This document shows, in pieces, positions 50,993 through 61,501 of a stretch of DNA of 64,000 bases. Position numbers and translations under genes: made by a program. The first letter of the stretch is position 1; every line of letters starts with the position of its first letter. This stretch comes from Nautilus pompilius. Its lineage: Eukaryota > Mollusca > Cephalopoda > Nautilida > Nautilidae. The stretch spans positions 1,699,001-1,763,000 of the forward strand of contig JACATO010002134.1 in the NCBI GenBank assembly GCA_018389105.1, given 5' to 3'. Under the pieces are notes generated by a model. That model saw only the letters and a list, made by a program, of their open reading frames with translations, was not told where the DNA came from and made no database searches.

Positions 50993-51861
50993 CAGTAATG
51001 CCCCATTTTAGTGCTGATTAGCTAAAGCGCTCTTTTACTTGTAGTCCTTACTAACCACCATCTCAATCCTCAACCTTAGCTTCGTAAGCGACATATGTGT
51101 ACCCCGCAGAATCATAATTCATTCGTCAAAATTGAAACATGACTCCCTCAAGTAGACCGATGTTGTGCGTGCGTAGACAACTTGCTATATGTGTAAAATC
51201 AAAGGGTCGTGACTATTCACTGAGACAGCACAGGTTGACAATGCAGTGTGTGCACGTACGCACTGTCACACATCATACTGTTGAGGAAAGTCAGCAATGA
51301 AAAGAGGTGTGGTAGTCAAAATTAGAAATTTTGAACAACCCCCCCGAAAGGGGTCATCTTTGTTTACATAAAATCGTGCGACAGTCGAAGTGCTGTCTCC
51401 ACCTCATTTCCACTGGCTTCCCTGGATTAACATCGCATTCGCTCATCATCTGAAGTCTGCACGTTCCAGGCATCCAGTCGACAAGCTCTTGGCTTTTTTC
51501 GGTCAAAACAACGATGATTGGCACCAGTTACTTGTACGAGACGAGTAGTGTTTTCTGTTACTGTCAACTTTGTATGCACGAAACAGCCGACTACACCTTA
51601 GTGGTAACCTTGATCGTCAATGACACAACAGCCGATGCTTCTGCAGCACACTGCTGTCTCCCACCATCTACGCGCACGCATCCTCAACCAGACTTCACCA
51701 AATGGAAATTCACAAAATTTTTCTTACATATTTGTATGTGTCTCAGGTTAAAAAAAATAACCTATCAAGCTCGCATCTCTATTTATGCTGCATTATAATG
51801 ACCCCGTGTAGCGCCACAGTTTTTTAGGAATGTATCTAGAGCGCTAACCGGAGTATTACTG
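50993..51861. mobile_element. 869-bp non-autonomous DNA element with pogo-like ends
   Basis: TA flanks both sides (50991-50992 and 51862-51863). The left end reads CAGTAATGCCCCATTTTAG and the reverse complement of the right end CAGTAATACTCCGGTTAGCG, followed on each side by GCTC-containing sequence: imperfect inverted repeats. The interior is visibly richer in G+C and CpG than the flanks and contains one 58-codon open stretch (51372-51548, plus strand) with no family I recognise. No transposase motifs were seen. It is probably a non-autonomous pogo/Tigger-like element, possibly with captured sequence inside. Confidence 0.7.
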
Positions 51862-52599
51862 TACATCAAATGATATATTATTTGGACAGAGGAGAACAAA
51901 TCCAGCCACAATTATGGTTATGAACAATAATTTCTTTTTGCTATGCTTGAGATTATAATTTTTAAACAAATTATGCAAGGATTTAGCATGTGATAAGTAA
52001 AATACAACATCCATAATACACAAGTACTTCAGGAAATTTTTCTCAAATTTCACATTGCCAAAAGCACACCATAGCTGTTCTGTTCACTTATTGATTTTGT
52101 TGAATATTTATTTCAATAGTTCTATTTTTTTGTACAGAATCACAGTATAAATTTGTGCTAATAACATCCTGTAAAATTTTCTCGTTAAATAAGTATTCAA
52201 GTGAAAGCTACTTGAAAATATTTTTTTTTTTTTACCTCTTGTTGCATCATATACTAACCTCAACAATGGAGACAACCACTTTACAGTGGTGACAACCATA
52301 GTGAAGGAGCACAGCGCTACATTATTCACTAGAGCGCATTTACCTATCTTACGTCACAAGGCAACAAGTAAGAACTCTTGTAGAATTCTCCTTGATCAAG
52401 TAGATTTGAGATTTTGCTTGCTGCCTTTGCTCACCCCTGTCCTGATTTCAAGGTCGAGGAATATCTCGCAGCAATAAGCTTGAAGGGGAAGGTGCATGGA
52501 GAAGGCATCTGCCTTAGTGACGAAGCAAGTAGCTACCTGGGTATGTTGTGGGGGGCTCCTGAGCCGTGGTCAAATGTGAGATAGCGAATTGTTGCCTAC

Positions 52600-52775
52600 A
52601 GAAGTTCTACCACAAGTACTTAGAAGATCCCTACTAAAACTTAGTTGGTGAAGAAGAGTAAGAAGAAACCATTATCAGGAAGGTACGCCAAACTGAGCTG
52701 ACCCCAACCAGGATTGAACTTTTGCCTTCAGCCTTGGCAGTCCAGTAGTCTGATCACCAAGCCACTGGCTGCTTA
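52600..52775 (-). repeat. tRNA-type SINE, copy 9 (best-preserved head)
   Basis: The minus strand begins AGCAGCCAGTGGCTTGGTGA, then TCAGACTACTGGACTGCCAA, GGCTGAAGGCAAAAGTTCAA (B-box-like), GGTTGGGGTCAGCTCAGTTT, GGCGTACCTTCCTGATAATG and GTTTCTTCTTACTCTTCTTC, ending in TTTTAGTAGGGATCTTCTAA. The conserved central segment is deleted, but the RNA polymerase III-type head is the clearest here. Confidence 0.78.
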
Positions 52776-53724
52776 CAGATTTACAAATGGCACAAAAATT
52801 TTATTTCCTGATTTTTTTATTTATACAAATCTTCAGTAGATGTCTGTTGTGTGAATTCCATTACAGTTATTTGCCATCTCTTTAACTGTAAGTATAATTA
52901 CAGTTTTCTGTATTTTTTTCTTTTACCTTTTTGTTCTGAAATGAACTCCAATCTATAACTGGAACTAACCATCAAATGTTAATATAGATTTGTAATTAAA
53001 AATCAAAATGTAAACCCTTTCTTTACAATAACAGATTGTTTAAGATTTTTCTGATTTCTCTCATCTGAATTTTGAAAGTCCCTTATAACAATATGCATTT
53101 TATTTATATATTTTTATTTTTAAATCTTCCATACACTGATTTGTTAATCGATCATTTTGTTTGTTTAATTTCATCTTTTTTTCCCTTCCTTTTTTGCTCT
53201 GTAAAAGGCTAGATAAATTTATGTAATTTGTCTGCACACACAAGGTATTAATTACTCTGAATTTATTTAAGTAAAAATTGCAGGCTTGATGTCTTTAAAT
53301 TAGCAACAAAAAACAACTGTAGGCTAAATAACAGCTAATGCAGATAATTATTTAGTTAGATTTCTGTAATATAGAAAAAATTACACACTGTAGCCACATT
53401 ATTATAGCTTATTTTTCTCATTTACTTTTTCATCTTGCGTGTGATCAAATCACTTGTAATCAGGGATTTCTGAGCTGTACAAACAATTGGAAATCAAATT
53501 GATCTTTTTCTGAACCAAAGACAGCATTGGTGCCATGTGACAGGAAAAAAGCTAACTCTTGATAACCTAGGAAGTTTCACTTGAATTGTGAACCAGTATA
53601 TTTTGTTAGCATCTAGAAGCAATTATAGTAAAGATGAATATTGTTATTTTTTTTAAAAAATGTATTAGTATTTGAATCCAGAAAGGTGTCTCTTAATTTA
53701 ACAATTATTACAAAATAAAACTGG

Positions 53725-53725
53725 T

Positions 53726-53756
<31 letters not shown>

Positions 53757-53776
53757 TGGAGAGAGAGAGAGAGAGA
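53725..53776. repeat. compound GT/GA microsatellite
   Basis: GT units run directly into GA units with one ATGG interruption. This is the reverse-strand equivalent of the compound CA/CT tract at 13568. Confidence 0.95.
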
Positions 53777-55227
53777 ACTGGACTGGAACTTTTATCAAAA
53801 CAGTTCCCTGCAAATTCATAGCATATTCCAATTTGTGTCTGTCTTATCATTACAAGTTGTTCTCATGTGGCCATTCCTTACAAAAGCTACAAACTTGTAA
53901 ATGATTTTCTATTACCTTGAAACTTTAATTTATTCTTATACTTTTCCTTCATGACTGTAAAAGATGCTGCTGACAATGCTCCCATTGATGGCAAAACTTA
54001 CAAGGATTGTTCAAAGTCGTGATGTTGATTCTTACACTTACCTTTCAGCTGAAGTGGTCTTACTGCATGAAACCACCATTCTGTAATTAAAATGGCTATT
54101 TTCCTCATTTATTTTTTTCTGCTGCACATAATACATCTTACCACCATCAGATCTGCTGTAATAGTTATGTGTCTTTTTTATTCTGTGCTCTCTCTGTTCC
54201 TCTTATCTAACATTATAATCTTCTCAAGGGAGTTTGTAGCAAGGATTATGAACATTTAAGTAATAGAATCCAGTTTGATAGTGGACCTTGAACGCCTTAT
54301 TTCATCATCAGTATTTTTGTTACCAGACTTGAATGACAGGCACAATATGGCTTCCATTTACCATTTGATACCAGAAGCTGACAGAAAAAATAGCCTTGGA
54401 ATTGGAGATGCTTATTGGGGTTCAAAATTTTGAGTTTACATGCAAGAAATCTTTTTATTAAAGACTTCTTGTACAATTACTTTTTCCTTTCTTTCTTTCT
54501 TCTTTCACCAGGGGGTTTAAATGCATTTATAAAGTATAATTTTGATTACTTTTATTATTTTTTTTTCGGTGTTCAGGCAGAAGATATTTTTACTTGCTAT
54601 CTGTTAATTTAAAAAAAAAAATAGAAACTTTGTGGTTTTGTTTATAAAAATATTTGTTGGAGAGAGGGGGGGGGTTAAATCAAACAGAAGGGAGTAGCAG
54701 CATGACAGCAAGAATTAATTAAAAGGGGAAGCAACTCTTTTGACTTGTACAAAGCTCTTTTCTTTTCTTTCCTTGTTTAAATATTTTTTTACCAACCATT
54801 TAACTGGCATGTTTTAAACTGCTTTATCATGCAAGGAAATCTACATCTTTTCCACACTAATTATTTCTGCGTGTTAATTTTTCTAAATTGCTGTAAGACC
54901 ATTCATGGACATACAGCGTGATTATGTAAGATCATTACAATCCGTCTGCTCTGTCTAAAGATATGCTTAATCTCCTCCTGTTGTGGGATTTCATGTCTTC
55001 GCTTTCCTCTAGCAAATTTCAGTGTCGTGAAGCAGGATGGTATCTTTTGTTGAATTAATCACATGATTAGATTACTGCTTCAGTCCATTTAAGACATCCT
55101 GCGGAATTATGAAGCTAGTGCAGAAAAGTTGGGGTTCTTTTTCTGTTTTCTTTTACAAGAATGCATGAGAGCACTACTACAACTAATGCAGTTGCACCTG
55201 GATAATGAAGCATCTTCCGACATGACA

Positions 55228-55228
55228 A

Positions 55229-55260
<32 letters not shown>

Positions 55261-55263
55261 TTC
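55228..55263. repeat. CT microsatellite followed by poly-T
   Basis: About a dozen CT units followed by a T-run. Confidence 0.93.
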
Positions 55264-55694
55264 TTTTAGAATGCAGATAAATAAACAATTTAACTATAAC
55301 ATCCGTGAAAGAAAACAACTCGCACGTTCTTCTCGAATGTGGCTTAACATTTTTCTACATCAGTCTCTCTCAGAAATTTTAATTCTTTTGCACTTTTCTC
55401 TTTGCCTTTTGCGATGCATTTGCTAAGGTTTTGCACCGTACTCGATAACATCGACAATTATTTATTGTAGTTTATTTGTACTTAATGCATTTTTTATGTA
55501 CTCATTGCAAACAAAAAAATATGAGATATAAAATCTATGTTGAATCACTGGTGTCCCCCATTTTTAACTCTTTACTGCCCGCTTCTTGATCATCTATCAG
55601 ACTGTTTCCGCGCACTTGCCTAATTCATTTGAAAATGATGGTATGCTTTAAGTCTCTCAGCTACCTGTAGAGAATGTTTTTGTTCCACCATCAG

Positions 55695-55733
55695 CAGAAG
55701 TACCAGTGGTGACTGATGTCATGCAGTGTCAGG
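55695..55733 (+). CDS. candidate 39-bp microexon
   Basis: A strong-looking acceptor (GTTTTTGTTCCACCATCAG) and donor (GTGAGT at 55734) bracket a segment that reads EVPVVTDVMQCQ in one frame. That frame stays open for about 40 codons around it (upstream LPVENVFVPPSA, downstream GECRSPFIRVCPLQI). The whole 55565-55790 stretch is less AT-rich than usual here and could instead be a repeat starting at the TTAACTCTTTACTGCC of 55566. Confidence 0.15.
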
Positions 55734-55930
55734 GTGAGTGCCGTTCTCCTTTCATAAGGGTCTGCCCACTGCAGATCTAAAAGAGCCGAGGTCAGATTAG
55801 AGGAAATTTGTCTTTCATACATTGGCAAAACTTGAAGATTGCTTCTTTCAATTCTCCAGTTGTGTCCATACTTGTCCCATACTATCTACTTATAGTTTTA
55901 AATTCTTATTGGAATGAAATAATATCAATC

Positions 55931-55955
55931 TGTTTTAAGGTTAAACCTTAAAACA
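55931..55955. repeat. perfect 12-bp inverted repeat around one base
   Basis: TGTTTTAAGGTT and AACCTTAAAACA are exact inverted copies separated by a single A. No T-tract or gene end suggests a terminator role. Confidence 0.6.
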
Positions 55956-58479
55956 AATATATTATTCTGTAAAAAGGACTAAGTAAGGTAGTTTTATTAA
56001 ATTAACAGACTGACAAACACAGTGCAATTTTCTTTAGTCCATTCATCTGAGCTGTTAGTCGTCATATAATTGATTTTCTAATAGTTCGAAGATGGTATTT
56101 ACAGTTCAAGAATTTCCTATTACCTCATTAGTAGTAATACGATTAACTAGTAAACCTACATTTTGGGAATCCTTCCTCGTCACCATCAGTGGTTCATCCT
56201 GAAATAAAAAGGACTTTGTTGATGTGCAATTTCATTATGTTTTTTTTTATATATATATAAGTTTTGTTGTTTATTTTCCAGTAGATCTCAGATGAGCTTC
56301 TGGTGTTAATTTGTTTGTTTTTGATTTCTTCTCAAGTTACTATGCTGTTTGTCTACAACTGATGATAATGATAATAATAAAAGATAGAGAAGAACTAAGA
56401 GTTGAAGCTCAATGCCAAACACTGTTCTTTGACAATATTGTCAGCAGAAACATGAACACAATTAAGTCCACAATCACCCAGATAGCCATGTTTGATTGCA
56501 CTATTATCAAGTGGTGATGTCAAAAAAAAAAAGGAAAATGTTTTTGTTTTTGCCCGATGCTTTGTCAACAAAAGACATTGAAGATTCCCTGATGTATGGG
56601 CAGAATCTAGAATATTTTGATAAACTCATAGCTGTTTGTGTCCTAACGAGGCTGCAGACATAAAAGTGAGTTGATGCTAGTGGAATGTTGTCTGGAAACT
56701 GGTTTTCTCATTGCTTTGAAGTCGCCTGTAATGATTTTGGTCAAAGACATTTCTCTTTTTCAAATGGAAGATTACCATTGAAATTTTCTTTTCCTATGAC
56801 TCCGCTCAATCACCGATAGCTTTGTTGTTGATGTTGTGTGTTTTTTTTAATTCTTTTTTCAAAACTGATTTTTCTCCTTTTTTTTTCTTTCTTTCTGAAA
56901 GTATGTTGGTAATATTTAAAGGGTTTGAATATTGGAGGAAGGGAGTATATATTATTTTGATTTGTCGAAATGTTTTATTTTTGTAGTTAGCTTGTGTACG
57001 ACTTTTCCCACCATGTGTAAGCAAAGTTTTAAAAAATTCATAGTTTGCTTTTCAATTGAAACAGAAATATCTATGATTTGTTTACAACTGGTTCCTTATA
57101 AACATATGCAGGAACTTTGATGCTAGAGATATTTAAAGTAAAGGAACACACACACGCAATCTCTATAGTAATTGCACATTTAAAAGAAAGTGGTAAAGAA
57201 TAGACTATTTCTATTCAATTCAGTAAAAATGATGTCTGTCAACATTATGAGGAATTCTTAGAGTTCTGACAGTTTTTGTCGTAGGTTTTGAAATAAAGAA
57301 ATTTTTATTTCTACTGCCAAGAACATTCACTAAGTTCTTCAGTCCTAGTGGGGGAGGAAGGGGTAATATTCTTACATGTATTTGATATAGTTAAGAGTAT
57401 AAAGGATAGTTTATTTGCATTCTTAGTGAAAACTGATTTCTTTACATGTTAAACTTTCATAGCTACATGACCTCTCCTTGTAGGCTTTGACCATGCAATT
57501 AGAGTACCTGCTGCCTAGCAAATGACACCATACTTTAGTGGCAAGCAATGAAACACTGATGGTTCATAATTGAGGGATGGGTGCTACAAACCCCTTCTTG
57601 AGTGGAAGTTTATTTAGACTTCAGTAAATGGCCGAGAGAGAGTGGTCTCTGTTAGATGCTGGGTGACTGGTTCCATGAAGCATTCATGCAATTGCACACA
57701 CGCCTCTATTATGTGAAGAAATTATTTTCTGTCAACAAAGCTGTTTCTTCAAAACTTAGAGACAGCTTGAAATTAAACCAAAACTCCAAACAACTCAGAT
57801 TTTAAAGTTGTATTAAAACTGCTGCATACAGATACTAATAGACATTTCTGTCTGCCAAAAACAAACAAACATGCAATTCAACATGACCACGAGTTTCTTC
57901 TTAACTATTCACACTTTGTTTTTAGGTAACATTTAAAAATCTTTTGGCTTTAAAAAAATTACTCATTTATATTTATTGCAGTCAACATCATTTGCTTCAA
58001 TTTTAATATTTAAATATATTACTGCTTTTCAATACAATACTGAATATATACAAAAATTGTACTCAACATGTGGCTTTCCATATACTTCATAAAGTTCAGA
58101 TTTCTATAGTTTAAAATGTTCAGATTTTTTTTTTTAAAGGATCGAACATTATGATGTAAAACATTTTTACAGGTAAAAAAAAATGGAAATGAATAAATTA
58201 GCTTAAAAAATATGAAATAAATTTCCAAGATTGCATTTTGCTACACTCATAACTTTGTCAGTATTTGTACTACCTTTGTTTTCGGCCATTGTTTGGTTCC
58301 ATCACTAACAATTTGTGGTATTGTAATGTACTATAAAAAGCAAAAAAAAACTATTGGTTTGTACATAGCTAGGCATAATGGATGATGTAAATATACTTTG
58401 TTGATTTCTGTAGAAGTGATATCTTCCTTCTAACTGCAATAGTCAGGCTTACTAGTTCTGATGCTGTTGTCAAATACCA

Positions 58480-58738
58480 TCTACAAGGCAGAAACTCCTG
58501 GTGAAAGAGTGTTATACCACAACTGTACATTGGGAAGTGTTGCCAATTCTGCACTGCACAAGTTTCTGTACTTCCATCTTTAGTAGGGAAATCCCTACCA
58601 TAACTCTTCATTTTTAGATGTGGGAGGAAACCCATTTGGCCAGCTGGTGAAAAAGAGGCAATACCACAGGAAGTGAACTTGTGTCCTCAGCCTTATTAGT
58701 CCAGTATTCTGACCATCGGTCTACTGAACTACTTACTA
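58480..58738 (-). repeat. tRNA-type SINE, copy 10
   Basis: On the minus strand the head contains GTCAGAATACTGGACTAATA and AAGGCTGAGGACACAAGTTC. Then come CACCAGCTGGCCAAATGGGT, TTCCTCCCACATCTAAAAAT, GGTAGGGATTTCCCTACTAA and the tail blocks GGCAACACTTCCCAATGTAC and CACTCTTTCACCAGGAG. Nearly complete. Confidence 0.82.
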
Positions 58739-58964
58739 GTTTAAATCAATATTTAAAATTTTAAAGAATAATTGTGACATTTTATTTTGAACTGAGCAAA
58801 GGAACAAACACAAGTGGATTTATGTACAATTTCTTATTACTGATATACAGCATTTAAACTATTGAATGAATAAAGGTGAATATATCCACTTGGCTGCCAT
58901 ATTCTGTTAAGTAATTATATATTGTGATCATGTGGCTAATTGTTGATGTGGTGTCATCATTGTC

Positions 58965-59242
58965 TACATGGAGACAATTCTGGTGAGGGAGCATAGTGCG
59001 GTAGATGTCCATAGGAAGCATTATTAATCCTGTGCCATAGAGGGATAGCAGTTTCAACATTGGCAGGAAAAGCCTTACTAGAAATCTTTCTCGTTTGAAG
59101 TGGGAAGAAACCAGATTGCATGGAGAGAACCTTTGAGGCTGGCTGCCGGATGTGGTGAGAAAATCAGAAAGGAATCAAGCCAAGGTGGTATGCTAAACTA
59201 AGCTACTACCATGCAGGAATCAAACTTAAGCCCGTGACGCAT
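58965..59242 (-). repeat. tRNA-type SINE, copy 11
   Basis: The minus strand shows a head remnant ending AAGTTTGATTCCTGCATGGT, then AGCTTAGTTTAGCATACCAC, GGCAGCCAGCCTCAAAGGTT, TCTCTCCATGCAATCTGGTT, TCTTCCCACTTCAAACGAGA, TCTAGTAAGGCTTTTCCTGC and the tail CTCCCTCACCAGAATTGTCT. It lies about 220 bp from copy 10 in the same orientation, with unrelated sequence between. Confidence 0.8.
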
Positions 59243-60578
59243 GTCATCATTGTTAAATTGATTAAAATATGCCTGTTTGAGCCAAGTGGTTTTTACATTG
59301 TTTTTTTTATTTTGTTTGTTTGTTTTTTTACTAGGCCTCTATAAAATCCTGATATCATTGAGACAAAAAGAAAAATATGGAAATAAGAGCGGGGCTGACA
59401 TCAGCATATTAGCATACAAGGAAAAGAAAATGTTCTAATACAGTGTTCCATTTGTGGTAAACTTCAGTCCTGCTTGAGACATGACTTTGCAGACATTTTT
59501 ATAGCATTAACAACAGCTAGGGATTTAGTTCCAGTGGATCAGGGCGGTAAAAAAGAAAGTTCTTTGCTTTTGGTTTCTTCACACGCAGGCGGGGGTGGGG
59601 TAGGAAGGTTATGATGAACATCCTATCTAATTTTGTGGATGTTTGGAATAAATTCAGACTGTAAAATAACAGCAGCATTTTTAGCAACGTTCAGCTGCAC
59701 ACTTTCCACCAACTATCTGTAGAATTTCTGTACACCATGGGAAGAATGCTAATAGTTTGTGTACAGTTGTATTTTTTAAAACTTTTATGTGAAAAAATTC
59801 CCGCTTGGGGTGTCAGTGGCATAATCACAGGACAGGTTCTTGGTGCAATTTGCTGCCAAATAACGATTTTCTGTGCCTGACAGTGTGAGAACAAATATGG
59901 ACCCCCACCTGGCATATTTCCTTTTTCATCTACTTTCACCTTGATCTAACTTATCAATGTAAAAAAAATTGATTGACTTGGGAGGATGGGGGGTTTTTTT
60001 GTTTGTTTTTTTGTTTTTTTTTTTAGTTTTAAACTGATTGCTTCCAGTATTCTTAGAGTGTTGACATGGTGATCTGACTTTTGTTTGCTTTGCCACTGGA
60101 TCTCAGTACAGTGGTTATTTATGGCATGGCAGCAGTATTAATGGGAATTAAAACAAAAATAATAATAATAATAACGATGCCTGCAACAAAAATATTCATT
60201 TTTAAGTTGAACAGCATAGCTAAACTAATAAAGTAACCTGGGGAAAAACCACTATCTTTACAATGTTTCTAGATATCTAACTAAATTGCTGTGAACGGTA
60301 ATAGACAAGTGGATGTGTTCACCTTTATACATTCAATAGTTTAAACACAGTTACAAGGTGTTTCATTGTTCTGTTATTTTTTAGCACCCAACTCTATAGC
60401 ATAATTATTTTTCTTTTCATAACTCCATTCTTGTATGCCCTTTTAAACTTCATTATTATATTATAAGCTACAAACTTCCTTCAGTATAGAATTTGAGTTT
60501 GTAAGCAAAGCTATTCCTCCCATCCACACCCAACCGCCACCCACACTCCATGTAAGTGGAGTGTTTCTGCCTCTACAG

Positions 60579-60658
60579 CAGAGAACCAGAGTTGCGATTA
60601 CTCAGGCCACAATGTTGGTGGTATTCAGTACATTCTGATCTTGGAACCACATGGCTGA
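60579..60658 (+). CDS. candidate terminal exon, unknown protein
   Basis: The acceptor-like GTGTTTCTGCCTCTACAG ends at 60578. The following frame reads ENQSCDYSGHNVGGIQYILI and LEPHG before TGA at 60656-60658. The region is G+C-richer than its flanks and the composition is protein-like. Another frame through the same DNA is also open, which lowers confidence. No recognised family. Confidence 0.15.
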
Positions 60659-60839
60659 TGAGCAGCTGGCTGACACAGGGCTCTTCATGTAAATGTCTCC
60701 TACTTTTTCTGGTAGAATGTCATTTGAGATTACAATATAGTAATAGGATACAATTCAAGAGGTTTTTGAAAACAACAGACCAGGGCTTAAAACAAAAAAG
60801 AAGTTTGTGTTAGAATTTTGTAGAATCAGAAAACTCTCC

Positions 60840-60868
60840 TCATTATTATTATTATTATTATTATTACT
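60840..60868. repeat. ATT microsatellite
   Basis: Nine consecutive ATT units, 150 bp before the longer tract. Confidence 0.93.
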
Positions 60869-61015
60869 CATTTTTATGCCTCCATGTTGATTTGTTTGAT
60901 TTTTTTTAAAATTAAAGGATATGAAATGTTCTAAACTATGTGCTTTTAATTAGATAAGCCTCAGCAGAATCCTGGTCTTTTGAGAATTCTCAGAATGCTT
61001 ATACTGTTTTCAATA

Positions 61016-61019
61016 TTTA

Positions 61020-61058
<39 letters not shown>

Positions 61059-61121
61059 TATTATTATTATTATTATTATTATTCATATTATTCATATTAT
61101 TATTATCATATTGTTGTTGTT
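61016..61121. repeat. long imperfect ATT microsatellite
   Basis: More than 25 ATT units with CATATT and GTT interruptions. A shorter ATT tract lies at 60840-60868 and another at 12441-12473. Apparent Asn/Ile-rich reading frames here are only the repeat translated. Confidence 0.95.
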
Positions 61122-61399
61122 GACACATTTTTGAAGGTAAAATTGTTTCTTTCATGTTTCATCTAAAACGGTTTTGTGACGACTTTAATTATCAGCAAAT
61201 ACAAAAGCAAAGAAAATATTGTAGAAATCAGGAGTGAGAAATTTGTCTGCATCAAGTTAGCCAGCTATCCTTATCCCAAATCAGCTTTTACTTTACCTAT
61301 ATGCCACCCCAGCCTAGAAGCACTTGTAATGCAAGACATATGGGGTAGCCAATATACAGATTCTTAATTAATGAGTTACATCTATTGAAGGGGAAAAGT

Positions 61400-61501
61400 A
61401 TTGTGCGTTAGACCTTGTGGTTCAATCAGTGCTGAGTAATACCGACTTGAGTGGGGGAATTAAGTGCAAATGTACTCCACATCCTGGTAGAGAAGGGTTA
61501 A
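61400..61501 (-). mobile_element. piggyBac-like TTAA-bounded element end, copy 2
   Basis: On the minus strand it begins TTAACCCTTCTCTACCAGG at 61501 and continues through TACATTTGCACTTAATT to CGGTATTACTCAGCA, aligning with small gaps to the copy at 12606. The distal end is unclear. It is non-coding as far as I can see. Confidence 0.5.

Larger units (their letters stand above)
52776..58479. other. AT-rich spacer with microsatellites
   Basis: Apart from the GT/GA and CT tracts, the 25-bp inverted repeat and the microexon candidate at 55695, no supported feature was seen. Confidence 0.5.

Noticed and set aside
50800-51006. Minus-strand open frame reading YEVCQKKYPTLFF near its end
   Set aside because: That part is only the mariner terminal inverted repeat read in frame; the rest is spacer. 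Not a gene.
60961-61155. Open frame rich in Asn and Ile
   Set aside because: Translation of the ATT microsatellite.
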